64,000 nucleotides of DNA from Methylotenera versatilis 7 (GTDB lineage Bacteria > Pseudomonadota > Gammaproteobacteria > Burkholderiales > Methylophilaceae), in assembly GCF_000799165.1 (NCBI RefSeq), contig NZ_JUGF01000002.1, forward strand, positions 744,001 through 808,000, given 5' to 3'. A program made the translations under genes and the position numbers. Below, in pieces: positions 45,595 through 55,625 of the stretch. The notes beneath the pieces were generated by a model. The model saw nothing but the letters and a program-made list of their open reading frames with translations. It did not search any database and had not been told where the DNA came from. Position 1 is the first letter of the stretch; every line of letters begins with the position of its first letter.

Positions 45595-46323
45595 TTAAGT
45601 TTCACGGACAAGATGTTGTTGGCGACGACTGATGGCGACGGTTTCGGAGACGCCTTTTAATAAGGCAACCCAGCGTTCTTCGTTAGCTTCATTCAGTCGT
45701 TTCTCATAGCCGGTAATAAATAACGGCGCAACTAGGCAGTTGCGATGCAAACGTAAAAATCGCTCACCAAATTCGGTTTCCAGATGGGTGAGCGATTCTT
45801 CAATCAGATATTCACGTTCAACCGTGCGCACCGTGATGTATTTCAGTTCTGCGCGCAGGTAAATCACTTGCTCAACAGGTATTAAGATAACGCGACCCCG
45901 CTCATGAATACTAAAGTGGCTGCGTATTTTTTGCAGCGGTTTTAAGGCTTCAATCTGTTTGGGTTTTAGTGCTTGTGCTTTATCAATCGCTGTTTGCAGA
46001 CGTTCTAAACGAATTGGTTTCAGCAAATAATCAATCGCGTTTAAATCAAATGCTTTAATCGCATAGGCATCAAATGCCGTGGTAAAAATAATGTGCGGTT
46101 TTGGTTCCAGTTTCTGCGCATGTTGTGCCGCTTCAATGCCATCCATTAACGGCATGCGGATGTCCAATAGCATTAAATCCGGTTTGGTTTGTATGGCCAA
46201 ATCAATGGCTTGCTTGCCATTTTTGGCTTCGGCGACAATATGCATTTCAGCAATATTACCCAGTAAATCCCGCAGGCGATTGCGCGCAGGTGCTTCGTCA
46301 TCAGCAATTAAAATAGTTAACAT
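45595..46323 (-). CDS. algR: LytTR response regulator, AlgR-like
   Basis: 242 aa. The receiver has Asp8-Asp9 and phospho-acceptor Asp54 (LMLLDIRMPLMDG). The C-terminal LytTR DNA-binding domain has VEQVIYLRAELKYITVRT and FLRLHRNCLVAPLFITGYEK. It sits next to hemC and the AlgZ-like kinase, matching the argH-algZ-algR-hemC neighbourhood of Pseudomonas, where AlgR controls type IV pili and exopolysaccharide. Its targets here are unknown. Confidence 0.85.
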   Translation of the reverse strand: MLTILIADDEAPARNRLRDLLGNIAEMHIVAEAKNGKQAIDLAIQTKPDLMLLDIRMPLMDGIEAAQHAQKLEPKPHIIFTTAFDAYAIKAFDLNAIDYLLKPIRLERLQTAIDKAQALKPKQIEALKPLQKIRSHFSIHERGRVILIPVEQVIYLRAELKYITVRTVEREYLIEESLTHLETEFGERFLRLHRNCLVAPLFITGYEKRLNEANEERWVALLKGVSETVAISRRQQHLVRET

Positions 46324-46363
46324 GTTTTTTTGTGCAACTTTTTAGTAGATTTTTTATATTAAG

Positions 46364-47353
46364 TTAACGCGTCAAGGGCAAGCGAATATGTACATCATAA
46401 CGATTCTGTTTAGCGGTTGTTCTTAACGCGGCTTCTAAATCAAAATGCAAACTCAAGCGTTCTTTAATATTCTTTAAAGCCATCTTGTTACCAGTAAGAT
46501 GTTGATTCTGTGCAGCATAAGGATTGTTGATGCTGATGTGCAATTCTTTGTGTCGGGTATAAATCGTGACAATAATTTCGCCGCCGTCAGTCATAGGCTC
46601 TATGCCGTGGTACACCGCATTTTCCAGTAGTGGTTGCAAAATCAAGGGCGGAATCAATGCATCCGGTGGCATATCATCAATTTGCCAGGTGACTTTTAGG
46701 CGCTCTTCCAAACGTAGTTTTTCTAAAGCTAAATATTGACGGCATAAAGCGATTTCTTGCGCTAATGGCACTAAATCGCGATTGTCTGCCATTAAGACGC
46801 GAAATAAATCCGCCATATCTTCCAACGCGGCTTCAGCACGTTTTGGCTGGCTACGAATTAACGATAACACAGCATTGATGCTGTTAAACAAAAAATGCGG
46901 ACGAATACGCGCTTGCAACGCTTGTAAACGTGCCTCTGCGATTGCGGGCGAATAGGCGCGTTGTTGTAAATGAAAGTAGTAAAAGACAATGCCAGTGACA
47001 ATCGCGCTCAACAGGCAAGCACGATAAGTATTGGGAATTGTTTCGAATAGAAAGAGTTGATTAAAAAATGTAAATACTAAAAAAGTCAGACCGATTTCTA
47101 ACAATAAAATGGCTACAATACCTTGCCAGTAATGCCATTTATTGATTAAAGGGAAAAGTGCGTACAGGCTTAACATGCTGAGCAGTAAAATCGGCTGTAC
47201 GACAGCGGATAATTCGGCTAGTAAAGGTAAAAAATCGTTGAGTTGTTTGCTGAATAAAACCGCGGTGATGGCGGCTAACAGGTTCACAATCAGCAAAATG
47301 CGCAGGTGAATGCCAAGGTTATGTAAATTGGGTAAACGGCTATTTTTGCGCAC
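46364..47353 (-). CDS. algZ: AlgZ/LytS-type sensor histidine kinase
   Basis: 329 aa. The N-terminal part holds about four to five membrane segments (residues 18-155). The His_kinase domain has the phospho-acceptor His in RIRPHFLFNSINAVLSLIRSQP, and a degenerate HATPase part with PPLILQPLLENAVYHGIEP. This is the unorthodox LytS/AlgZ class. It lies 40 bp upstream of the AlgR-like gene on the minus strand as an operon pair, divergent from argH. Confidence 0.85.
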   Translation of the reverse strand: MRKNSRLPNLHNLGIHLRILLIVNLLAAITAVLFSKQLNDFLPLLAELSAVVQPILLLSMLSLYALFPLINKWHYWQGIVAILLLEIGLTFLVFTFFNQLFLFETIPNTYRACLLSAIVTGIVFYYFHLQQRAYSPAIAEARLQALQARIRPHFLFNSINAVLSLIRSQPKRAEAALEDMADLFRVLMADNRDLVPLAQEIALCRQYLALEKLRLEERLKVTWQIDDMPPDALIPPLILQPLLENAVYHGIEPMTDGGEIIVTIYTRHKELHISINNPYAAQNQHLTGNKMALKNIKERLSLHFDLEAALRTTAKQNRYDVHIRLPLTR

Positions 47354-47472
47354 GGCGTATAGTTCGTTATAATATTGCCATAAGTATATTATTATTAAAG
47401 AAATTTTTCACAATTTAAAGCAAGCGGCTTCAACATTAAGTTTGCTAAACAATTACAAGAAAGTAGCTATTT

Positions 47473-48885
47473 GTGCAAGACAAACCAGTGCAAGACAACT
47501 CATTAAATAAAAAATCAACTGCATGGTCAGGCCGTTTTAACGAACCAGTCGCAGAACTGGTTAAAAAATACACGGCTTCGGTTGATTTTGACAAGCGCTT
47601 GGCTGAGTTTGATATTGCAGGCTCCATTGCGCATGCACAGATGTTGGGCGCACAAGGCATTATTAGTTTGGATGACGTTGCTAAAATTGAAAAAGGCTTG
47701 GCTGAAATTCTGACTGAGATTCAGGCGGGTAGTTTTGAGTGGTTGCTGGATTTAGAAGATGTACATTTAAATATTGAAAAACGCTTAACTGATAAAATCG
47801 GTGATGCAGGTAAGCGCTTACATACTGGCAGAAGCCGTAACGACCAGGTGGCAACCGATGTTCGGCTTTGGTTGCGTGCTACAGTCGATGATATTTTAGT
47901 GGCTATTAAAAAGCTGCAATTGAGTATTGTCGATCTGGCTGAGCAGCATGCTGACACGATCATGCCAGGGTTTACACATTTGCAAGTCGCACAACCAGTG
48001 ACATTTGGCCATCATTTACTGGCTTATTTTGAGATGTTAAAACGTGATGCAGAACGTTTTGTTGATTGCCGTAAGCGCATCAATCGCCTGCCATTGGGTG
48101 CAGCCGCTTTGGCTGGCACTAGCTATCCGATTAATCGCGAAATGGTCGCTAAAAGTCTGGGCTTTGATGGAGTTTGTGAAAACTCACTAGACGCGGTTTC
48201 CGATCGCGATTTTGCCATTGAATTTACCGCCGCCAGCGCATTGTTAATGACGCATTTATCGCGTTTTTCTGAAGAGCTGATTTTATGGTCCTCACCAAGG
48301 TTCGCCTTTGTGGATATTGCAGACCGTTTTTGTACTGGTTCATCGATTATGCCGCAAAAGAAAAACCCCGATGTGCCAGAATTGGTACGTGGTAAAACCG
48401 GGCGTGTGAATGGGCATTTGGTTGCCTTGTTAACCTTGATGAAAGGTCAGCCGCTGGCATATAACAAAGATAATCAAGAAGACAAAGAGCCGCTTTTTGA
48501 TACTGCCGATACGATTTTAATTACGCTGGCAATCTATGCAGATATGTTGCGCGGCGTGGACGTGAATAAAGCCAATATGCGTCAGGCGGCGTTGGAAGGT
48601 TTTGCAACAGCTACCGATCTGGCTGATTATCTGGTGAAAAAAGGCTTGCCGTTTAGAGACGCACATGAAGCGGTGGCTTTGGCTGTAAAACATGCGGTGC
48701 AAAAAAAATGTGATTTAGCCGATTTGCCTTTGGCTGATTTACAGCAATTTAATGCGTTAATTCAAGAAGATGTGTATGCTGTATTAACGCTGGAAGGTTC
48801 GTTGGCGAGCCGTAACCATATTGGCGGAACTGCGCCAGTACAGGTGAAAAAAGCGATTGAACGGGCGCGCCAAATATTCAATTAG
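47473..48885 (+). CDS. argH: Argininosuccinate lyase
   Basis: 470 aa started at GTG 47473. Fumarase-superfamily motifs are present: [55 protein letters not shown], and the signature [12 protein letters not shown]. It splits argininosuccinate into arginine and fumarate, the last step of arginine synthesis. It is divergent from algZ, with the FimV-like gene 3 bp downstream. Confidence 0.96.
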   Translation: MQDKPVQDNSLNKKSTAWSGRFNEPVAELVKKYTASVDFDKRLAEFDIAGSIAHAQMLGAQGIISLDDVAKIEKGLAEILTEIQAGSFEWLLDLEDVHLNIEKRLTDKIGDAGKRLHTGRSRNDQVATDVRLWLRATVDDILVAIKKLQLSIVDLAEQHADTIMPGFTHLQVAQPVTFGHHLLAYFEMLKRDAERFVDCRKRINRLPLGAAALAGTSYPINREMVAKSLGFDGVCENSLDAVSDRDFAIEFTAASALLMTHLSRFSEELILWSSPRFAFVDIADRFCTGSSIMPQKKNPDVPELVRGKTGRVNGHLVALLTLMKGQPLAYNKDNQEDKEPLFDTADTILITLAIYADMLRGVDVNKANMRQAALEGFATATDLADYLVKKGLPFRDAHEAVALAVKHAVQKKCDLADLPLADLQQFNALIQEDVYAVLTLEGSLASRNHIGGTAPVQVKKAIERARQIFN

Positions 48886-48888
48886 TGA

Positions 48889-50445
48889 ATGATTAAGGCT
48901 ATCTTGAAACTGAAACTGTTTTTAACTCTGCTGATTGCGCTCACTTTTGTAAGCAACGTGAGCGCGGTTGATGGCGCGTTAGACGGCGTGGGCGACGATG
49001 CGCTAGCTGCAGATAGCATTAATTCATCAACAGCTAGTGATACAGGGAATAGCTTGTCATGGACAGCAATACCTGGCGAAAGCCTGAATGATGTTGCACG
49101 CGCGTTTTATCCTAACAATAAGGCAATGCAGCGTTTATTTATTGCTAAAACTTTACAGTTAAACGCAGAGATCGAACCAAAACTTAAACCATCCATGGTT
49201 TTTGAAACACCAACTTTATTAACGATTCCCACACTTAAATCGCTATCAAAAAGCAGGCAAGCTGCTAATACTTCCCATCGTGCAAAGACGGCCAGCCCAG
49301 ATCTGAGCATGAGTTATGGCATGGAAAAATCGACGGGTAGCTTGCCCGCGCTATTAGCACAAGAGTACGAGTTATTACTAAGCAAGAATGATCTTTTGAA
49401 AGCGGAATTAGAGCGCTTACATGCCCAAATAAGCGTTTTGCAAGCAAAATTAAGTTATTTGAAACTGATGTTGGATAAAACATTGAGTATGCCTGATAAG
49501 CAGGCCGCTACAACTGGTTTAACAGACAATATCCAATCGTCAGAGCCAGAAACGCAAGAGGTCGCTAACACGCTATCAGCTAAAAAATCATTTAAAAATC
49601 TGAATGATGATAGTGCCAATGGAAACAAGGTAAATAGCGTTAATACTGTCACGAAGCAAGTGAAGCCATTGACGCAACAATCGCCAGTGTCAGCAGTTCT
49701 AGCAACAGAAAAAGTAGAAGAATCGCCATCTAATTTACTGAAGTATGGGTTATTGGCTGCGCTAGCTTTGCTTGCTTTATTGGTGCTAGCTGCTAACTTC
49801 CTTTTAAAATATCGCCAGCGTGTGGTGACCCGTTTTAGCGAGTCGGTGCCGATTATGGATGACACTTTGACGGATTTAGGCGGGCAATGGCAAGACACGG
49901 AACAAGAGGCCGTGGCTGCCGAAGCTGAGTATGTAGCTGAGCAGCAGCCACAAGATTCAACCAAGCGTTTTATGAATACGCAAATGCGCGATGAGCAAGC
50001 TAAGGCGGTTTCAACTTTAGAAGAAGCGAAATTGCTGATGAGTATTAATCGCACGCAAGATGCGATTGATCACTTAAAGTTAATCATCGAAACACAGCCA
50101 AAAAACTCTATTAATCATTGGCTATATTTGCTTGAGATATTCAGAACGTTAGGTTTAAAAGAAGATTTTGAACATTACGCGCAAAGCCTGCATCGCACTT
50201 TTAATGTGATGACGCCAGTATGGTACGAGACCAGCGCTGCAATTGTGGTGCCGCAAGACTTAGAGGAATTTCCGCATATCATGGAAAAGCTGGATGCAGT
50301 TTGGCCTAGCGATTTGGCGAAAGTGTATCTGGAAAGCTTGATTACGGATAATCGTGATGGCGATAGAGAAGGTTTTAGCCAAGCCGTGCTGGATGAAATT
50401 TTAATGCTGATTGCATTGCTGGATACGCGTAAAACGTTTGATTAA
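48889..50445 (+). CDS. FimV-like envelope protein
   Basis: 518 aa. Signal peptide (1-26), a LysM-like segment (about 57-100: AIPGESLNDVARAFYPNNKAMQRLF), a predicted coiled coil (about 160-205), a Ser/Thr/Gln-rich linker, one membrane segment (about 285-307, GLLAALALLALLVLAANFLL) and a cytoplasmic C-terminal part with TPR-like helices (EEAKLLMSINRTQDAIDHLKLIIETQP). This is the FimV/TspA layout, proteins that bind peptidoglycan and help polar assembly or type IV pilus function. The AlgZR-like genes nearby fit an envelope theme. It is much shorter than Pseudomonas FimV. Confidence 0.7.
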   Translation: MIKAILKLKLFLTLLIALTFVSNVSAVDGALDGVGDDALAADSINSSTASDTGNSLSWTAIPGESLNDVARAFYPNNKAMQRLFIAKTLQLNAEIEPKLKPSMVFETPTLLTIPTLKSLSKSRQAANTSHRAKTASPDLSMSYGMEKSTGSLPALLAQEYELLLSKNDLLKAELERLHAQISVLQAKLSYLKLMLDKTLSMPDKQAATTGLTDNIQSSEPETQEVANTLSAKKSFKNLNDDSANGNKVNSVNTVTKQVKPLTQQSPVSAVLATEKVEESPSNLLKYGLLAALALLALLVLAANFLLKYRQRVVTRFSESVPIMDDTLTDLGGQWQDTEQEAVAAEAEYVAEQQPQDSTKRFMNTQMRDEQAKAVSTLEEAKLLMSINRTQDAIDHLKLIIETQPKNSINHWLYLLEIFRTLGLKEDFEHYAQSLHRTFNVMTPVWYETSAAIVVPQDLEEFPHIMEKLDAVWPSDLAKVYLESLITDNRDGDREGFSQAVLDEILMLIALLDTRKTFD

Positions 50446-50453
50446 TTAAACGC

Positions 50454-51692
50454 TTATAAAAACAACGCTAATAAATCGTTTAAGTAACGTTGGCCTAATA
50501 AAGTCGGTGTTATTCGCTGCAAATCCTGCTGGATTAATTTTTTTTCTAAAGCAGTTTTTATCCCTAAATTAATGCTTTGTATGGATTTACCCGTACGCTC
50601 TTGAAAAAGCTTTGTTTCAAAACCGCTCGTTAACCTGAGTGCGTTCATCATAAATTCAAAACCTAAATCCGCTTGCGGAATCAGCCAACTATTATCCACA
50701 GCGTTGCTAGCTTCAGCATTTTCCATAAATGCTTTTGGATGTTTGTGTCGCGTTTCGCGGGTGATTTTATCGTGATAACTTAGCTTGCTGTGGGCGCCTG
50801 CGCCAATGCCCAAATAATCGCCAAATTGCCAATAATTCATATTGTGCCTTGCGTGAGAGTTTGGCTTGCAGAAAGCCGATGTTTCATAATGCTCGTAACC
50901 ATGTTCAGCCAATAAAGCTTCAATCTGTTCCTGCATGTCTGCGCTCAAGTCATCATCTGGCAAACTAGGTGGTGTGCGATGAAACGGCGTATTGGGCTCT
51001 AACGTTAAATGATAAAACGATAGATGATCCGGGTTCAGCGCGATGGCTTGGCGCGTGTCATTTAGCGCATGCTCAAGCGTCTGATTTGGTAATGCATACA
51101 TCACATCCAGATTCACGCGTTCAAAGGTACTCAGTGCCAGTTCGGCCGCTGTAATGGCTTGCTTATCATCATGAATGCGACCGAGTGCTTTTAAATAATC
51201 AGCATTAAAGCTTTGAATACCCAGTGAAATGCGATTGATACCTGCCTCTTTATAACCTGCGAAACGGCTGGTTTCCACAGTGCCGGGATTGGCCTCCAGT
51301 GTGATTTCTGCGCCATATTCCAGCGGCGTTAACATGCGCACCGTGCTTAAAATTTCGTCGATTGATTCAGCAGAAAATAAACTCGGTGTACCACCACCAA
51401 AAAATACGCTTCTGATTTTGCGCCCGTAAATGCGCGGCACGGATTGCTCTAAATCGGCAATTAACGCCGCTACATAACGCTTTTCAGGTATATCAGTGCG
51501 TGACTCATGCGAATTAAAATCGCAGTACGGGCATTTTTTAACACACCAAGGAATATGAATATACAGCGATAAAGGCGGCGGATTGGCCAGACCGGATAAT
51601 GTTGCCTGGCCTAAAAGTGGCGAAGTGCTATTGATTGGCTCAGTTTTCGTATTGAAAAGTGTGTCCGCTTTAATTGGTATAACTTTTTTCAA
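50454..51692 (-). CDS. hemW: HemW-type radical SAM haem chaperone (coproporphyrinogen oxidase-like)
   Basis: 412 aa started at TTG 51692, as no ATG is available before the core. The radical SAM cluster motif is CVKKCPYCDFNSH (CxxxCxxC) near residue 49. Further family stretches: VFFGGGTPSLFSAESI, ITLEANPGTVE, RISLGIQSFNADYLKALGRIH, and YEHYETSAFCKPNSHARHNMNYW. HemW binds haem and delivers it to respiratory enzymes. It overlaps the 80-aa gene upstream by 23 bp and belongs to the rph-rdgB-hemW row. Confidence 0.92.
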   Translation of the reverse strand: MKKVIPIKADTLFNTKTEPINSTSPLLGQATLSGLANPPPLSLYIHIPWCVKKCPYCDFNSHESRTDIPEKRYVAALIADLEQSVPRIYGRKIRSVFFGGGTPSLFSAESIDEILSTVRMLTPLEYGAEITLEANPGTVETSRFAGYKEAGINRISLGIQSFNADYLKALGRIHDDKQAITAAELALSTFERVNLDVMYALPNQTLEHALNDTRQAIALNPDHLSFYHLTLEPNTPFHRTPPSLPDDDLSADMQEQIEALLAEHGYEHYETSAFCKPNSHARHNMNYWQFGDYLGIGAGAHSKLSYHDKITRETRHKHPKAFMENAEASNAVDNSWLIPQADLGFEFMMNALRLTSGFETKLFQERTGKSIQSINLGIKTALEKKLIQQDLQRITPTLLGQRYLNDLLALFL

Positions 51693-51912
51693 GGGCCGCT
51701 TTAGTTTTTTGATAAGGGTTAATTAACTGATTGACGAGTTGATGCAGGGCTTCACGCATCTGCGCTTCGGATACTTCTAGCAGTAAACCATCTTCAAATG
51801 CATCTTGGGCGATCTGTTGAATCTCTTCAAAATTTTCGCGCATGACTTTGATTTTTTCGGTGCAAGAGACTATGCTACCATCATCTCGTAACCATATTGG
51901 TAGATTTTTCAT
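51670..51912 (-). CDS. Conserved small protein of unknown function
   Basis: 80 aa, ATG 51912, overlapping the rdgB stop by 4 bp (ATGA), so it is very likely translated. It begins MKNLPIWLRDDGSIVSCTEKI, is mostly helical and acidic, and ends with a basic tail. I do not recognise a domain. Its place between rdgB and hemW suggests a housekeeping role, but none can be named. Confidence 0.75.
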   Translation of the reverse strand: MKNLPIWLRDDGSIVSCTEKIKVMRENFEEIQQIAQDAFEDGLLLEVSEAQMREALHQLVNQLINPYQKTKAALEKSYTN

Positions 51913-52541
51913 ACTTTTAATGCCTTGATTTTAATCATTAATTGTTGCAACGCTTGGCCACGATGACTGATTTTGTTTTTGATGTCAGGGCTTAACTCTG
52001 CGCCGGTTTTGTGGTGACTCAAATCCAGAAACAAAGGGTCATAGCCGAAGCCATTTGACCCTCTTGGTGCTGTTAAAATTTCACCTGACCAAATGCCTTC
52101 TGCAATGATGGGTTGAGGATCGTCGTGCCGGCGCACCAATACTAACGCGCAGTAATAATAAGCGCTGCGGTTACTTTGGCCTGCCAGTGCGCTTAATAAG
52201 GCCAGATTATTTTTTTCATCGCGGTTTATTTTGTCCGCGTTTGTTTCGGCACACCCATCAGGGTTAATCATATCGGCAAAGCGTGCTGAATAAACACCAG
52301 GCCTCCCTTGCAACCCTTCAACACACAGGCCTGAATCATCTGCTAGTGCAGCTAAGCCACTATGTAAGCTGGCATGTCGCGCTTTGGCCAAGGCATTTTC
52401 GATAAAGGTGAAATGCGGTTCATCTGCTTCGCTAATATTCAAGCTGGCTTGTGGCAATACTTCAATATTAAGCAGGGTTAATAACGCTTGAATCTCACGC
52501 AATTTACCTTGGTTGTTCGATGCAATAACGAGTTTGTTCAT
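51909..52541 (-). CDS. rdgB: dITP/XTP pyrophosphatase (RdgB/HAM1)
   Basis: 210 aa from ATG 52541; TTG 52550 is also in frame. Motifs: IASNNQGKLREIQALL, FIENALAKARHAS, ALADDSGLCVEGLQGRPGVYSARFA, GSNGFGYDPLF and the C-terminal KNKISHRGQALQQL. It hydrolyses non-canonical purine triphosphates to keep them out of DNA. It lies 38 bp after rph. Confidence 0.96.
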   Translation of the reverse strand: MNKLVIASNNQGKLREIQALLTLLNIEVLPQASLNISEADEPHFTFIENALAKARHASLHSGLAALADDSGLCVEGLQGRPGVYSARFADMINPDGCAETNADKINRDEKNNLALLSALAGQSNRSAYYYCALVLVRRHDDPQPIIAEGIWSGEILTAPRGSNGFGYDPLFLDLSHHKTGAELSPDIKNKISHRGQALQQLMIKIKALKV

Positions 52542-52578
52542 CGGTATCAATTTTCCTACGCCAATATTGTCGTTTTAA

Positions 52579-53307
52579 TTAGCGTGCCAAGGCGGTTTTC
52601 TGTAAAGTCAGCAATTCACCAATGCCGCTGGCAGCCAAGTCCAGCATGCTGTTCATGGTGTCGCGCGCAAAAGGTTCGCCTTCTGCAGTGCCCTGAATCT
52701 CTACAAAACCACCATCCGCTGTCATCACTACATTCATATCGGTATCGCAGTCAGAGTCTTCAATATAATCTAAATCCAATACAGGTAAGCCTTTGTAAAC
52801 GCCCACTGAAATCGCCGCTACAGCTTGTTTAAGTGGGTTCTCAGTGATTTTCCCGCTGGTTAAAAGCGTAGAGATAGCATCATGCAAAGCGACATAAGCA
52901 CCCGTAATACTGGCTGTGCGCGTACCGCCATCTGCCTGAATCACGTCACAATCAATGTGAACGCTGCGCTCACCGAGTTTTTCCAGATCAATAATCGCGC
53001 GCAAACTCCTGCCGATCAAACGTTGAATTTCTTGTGTGCGGCCGGATTGCTTGCCTTTTGCGGCTTCCCTATCCATGCGGCTGCCGGTTGAGCGTGGCAG
53101 CATGCCATATTCTGCGGTTACCCAGCCTTGATTTTTACCTTTTAAAAATCCAGGCACTCTTTCTTCCACGCTGGCGGTACAAAGCACATGCGTGTCACCA
53201 AATTTAACCAATACCGAACCTTCGGCATGTTTGGTGTAATGGCGGATAATTTCTACGCTACGCAACTGATTAGTGGCGCGCTGGCTGGGGCGGGTTGTTG
53301 ATTGCAT
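52579..53307 (-). CDS. rph: Ribonuclease PH
   Basis: 242 aa, full length. [91 protein letters not shown] and [18 protein letters not shown] are all present. It trims tRNA 3' ends by phosphorolysis. It is the first gene of rph-rdgB-unknown-hemW on the minus strand. Confidence 0.97.
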   Translation of the reverse strand: MQSTTRPSQRATNQLRSVEIIRHYTKHAEGSVLVKFGDTHVLCTASVEERVPGFLKGKNQGWVTAEYGMLPRSTGSRMDREAAKGKQSGRTQEIQRLIGRSLRAIIDLEKLGERSVHIDCDVIQADGGTRTASITGAYVALHDAISTLLTSGKITENPLKQAVAAISVGVYKGLPVLDLDYIEDSDCDTDMNVVMTADGGFVEIQGTAEGEPFARDTMNSMLDLAASGIGELLTLQKTALAR

Positions 53308-53458
53308 GATAATGGCTTTAAAAAATGTGCGTTAAATAAAGGCACATTATAAGCCATGCGATATTGAGATGCGCTTAAAACTTGTTTGGCGACAAAAGCA
53401 CGAGCAGACTAACTTTAAGTTGAGTCTTGGTTTGATTTAACTTAATCCTAGTTTGAAA

Positions 53459-54388
53459 TTAAATTTTTGGTTTTTGCTGGGTTTTATTTAAAGCATTTTG
53501 AATTTCTGCGATGGTGTTTTCAATATCGTCATCAGAAAGATCGTTCAGATTCATATCATCATGTATATGTTGTTGCACGGTATTCATGATGGTAGTGGTT
53601 TCGCCCAAAGGCATCAGTTGTGTAGAAACTGCGTCACTACTTTGTTGCCTGTCACCCCATTGCAAACCGATGGCGCTCATATTATCACCACGTTCGTCGC
53701 TGGCAAATTCGGCGCTATCCATCAACCTGTTGGTGGCATCCGCAATCACGATGTTTTGCTGAATAATGTCTTTAATTTGTTGATCGCTTAACACGCCCCA
53801 AACGCCATCGGTACACAACAGAATGGTGTCGCCTTCTAACAATTCAAAGCGGTCAGATAAATCGATTTTTGGCTGCGTTTCACCGCCTAAGCAGTTATAC
53901 ACCTTATTTTTATAAGGATGCGTCGCCATTTCTTCTTTGGTGATCATGCCTTTTTTGTACAAAGATTGCACAACAGAATGATCTTCCGTGCGGAACAGCA
54001 AATGACCATCACGGAAGTGATACAAGCGAGAGTCGCCCACGTGCGCGCAATACAAAAATCCACGCTGGATAATGGCGACCACAATGGTTGTACGTGGCGA
54101 TTCGATTAACTCCTCACTTTGCGTCACGTTATCAATCATGTCGTGCACTTGCTGGATGTGATCGATTAAGAACTTGGCGGGGCTACTTAAAAAAGGCACG
54201 GCTAAACGTTGAAAAGCGTCGGTTAATGTTTTAACCGCCAAATGCGCGGCCACTTCACCATTGCGATGGCCACCCATACCATCGGCCAGCACCAGCAACA
54301 AGGCATCTTTGCTGTAAGAATAAGCCAAGCGGTCTTGGTTATAATTTCTCGGCCCCTGGCGGCTATTTTGGTAAATAGAAAATTTCAT
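53459..54388 (-). CDS. PP2C-family Ser/Thr protein phosphatase
   Basis: 309 aa. The metal-binding motifs of PP2C phosphatases are intact: LVLADGMGGHRNGE (residues about 33-46), AHVGDSRLYHFRDG, LLCTDGVWGVLSDQ and the late ERGDNMSAIGLQW. A C-terminal extension of about 60 acidic residues follows the domain. It lies 67 bp downstream of the kinase gene, forming the usual Stk/Stp pair that adds and removes phosphate from Ser/Thr residues. Confidence 0.92.
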   Translation of the reverse strand: MKFSIYQNSRQGPRNYNQDRLAYSYSKDALLLVLADGMGGHRNGEVAAHLAVKTLTDAFQRLAVPFLSSPAKFLIDHIQQVHDMIDNVTQSEELIESPRTTIVVAIIQRGFLYCAHVGDSRLYHFRDGHLLFRTEDHSVVQSLYKKGMITKEEMATHPYKNKVYNCLGGETQPKIDLSDRFELLEGDTILLCTDGVWGVLSDQQIKDIIQQNIVIADATNRLMDSAEFASDERGDNMSAIGLQWGDRQQSSDAVSTQLMPLGETTTIMNTVQQHIHDDMNLNDLSDDDIENTIAEIQNALNKTQQKPKI

Positions 54389-54455
54389 TTAAGTGGTGGT
54401 TTTTATTTAAGCAGTTTTTATTCAAATAGTGATGTTTTAAATGTTAATCAATATC

Positions 54456-55397
54456 CTAAAGCGGCCTGTTTAAAACATCTTTTATTTTTTTAGCCAAACT
54501 GGGTTTGGGAATGACTAACGGCGGCACTGTTTCAAATAATGTTTTCTGTAGCGAGAACACGCTTTGCGGCCGTTCCATGTAGTCTAATTTTAAGCAATTA
54601 TCAATAATTTGCAGCAACTCTTGCGTGTAAATACCTTTACCCACTTTGGTGGCTGGCGCTAAAAAATCTTTTTTGCTGCGTTGATTGGCAGCCATCGGTG
54701 CAGACCTTGCCAAGCACGAATACATGCTGGCGCCCACACTGTAAATATCGCTCCAGGGGCCTAATTGTTTACGTTCAAAATATTGCTCCGGCGGTGCAAA
54801 TCCTGGTGTATAGCTGGGTGATAATTTAGATTGCGTTTGGGTCAGTGTTTGGCGCGCAGAACCAAAGTCGAGCAATACCGGTGAGCCATCTAGGCGAATG
54901 TAAATGTTGGCAGGCTTAATGTCCAAGTGTAGCAATTTCTGTGTATGCACTTCACGTAGGCCATTTAACAGCTCACCAAACACACGGCGCACAAATCTTT
55001 CATTCACAGGTTCGGGCTGCGACAGAATAAAGTCTTGCAAGGATTTGCCGCGTTCATACTGCATCACCATGTAAACGGTATTGTTTTCTCTGAAAAAATT
55101 CAGCACGCGTACGATATTTTTATGGTCAATTTTGGCTAATGCCAGACCTTCCTCAAAAAAACATTTGAGGCCATGTTTGAATGTGGCGGCATCATCATCG
55201 TTGCCCAGCAATACGGTTGCGCCATCCTCGCGCAAGGCTAAACCGGTGGGCATATATTCTTTAATCGCCACGATATTTTTGTTCATATCCTGGGCAAGAT
55301 ACACAAAGCTAAAGCCGCCAGTACTTAAGACTCGGGTAATAATGTAGTCTTGAAGGATATAGCCGATAGGCAGAGATAAGTTCTTAAGTGTCGCCAT
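54456..55397 (-). CDS. Ser/Thr protein kinase (Hanks type)
   Basis: A 313-aa kinase domain without a membrane segment or sensor extension. It has a glycine-rich loop STGGFSFVYLA, the catalytic Lys in VAIKEYMP, the catalytic loop HLDIKPANIYI, the DFGSAR metal motif and GFAPPEQY. All key residues are kept, so it should be active. Only a short helical tail with KKIKDV follows. Substrates are unknown; the pair lies upstream of rph and divergent from yicC. Confidence 0.92.
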   Translation of the reverse strand: MATLKNLSLPIGYILQDYIITRVLSTGGFSFVYLAQDMNKNIVAIKEYMPTGLALREDGATVLLGNDDDAATFKHGLKCFFEEGLALAKIDHKNIVRVLNFFRENNTVYMVMQYERGKSLQDFILSQPEPVNERFVRRVFGELLNGLREVHTQKLLHLDIKPANIYIRLDGSPVLLDFGSARQTLTQTQSKLSPSYTPGFAPPEQYFERKQLGPWSDIYSVGASMYSCLARSAPMAANQRSKKDFLAPATKVGKGIYTQELLQIIDNCLKLDYMERPQSVFSLQKTLFETVPPLVIPKPSLAKKIKDVLNRPL

Positions 55398-55625
55398 TTA
55401 ATCAATTAAAATATCAAGGTTTGGAATGGATTAACCTAAATGCATGAATAGAATCATATTCTATGATACAGAAATTAACTAGATTCTCGCACACAATATG
55501 CATTAAATCATAATTAAATCATGGTTGTTTGTTACAATTGTCATAAATTACTTTAAGAAATTACATTAACGCACGACTTCTAGAAATAGAAACTAATTCT
55601 AGACATTAAATATAAGAGCCATCAT

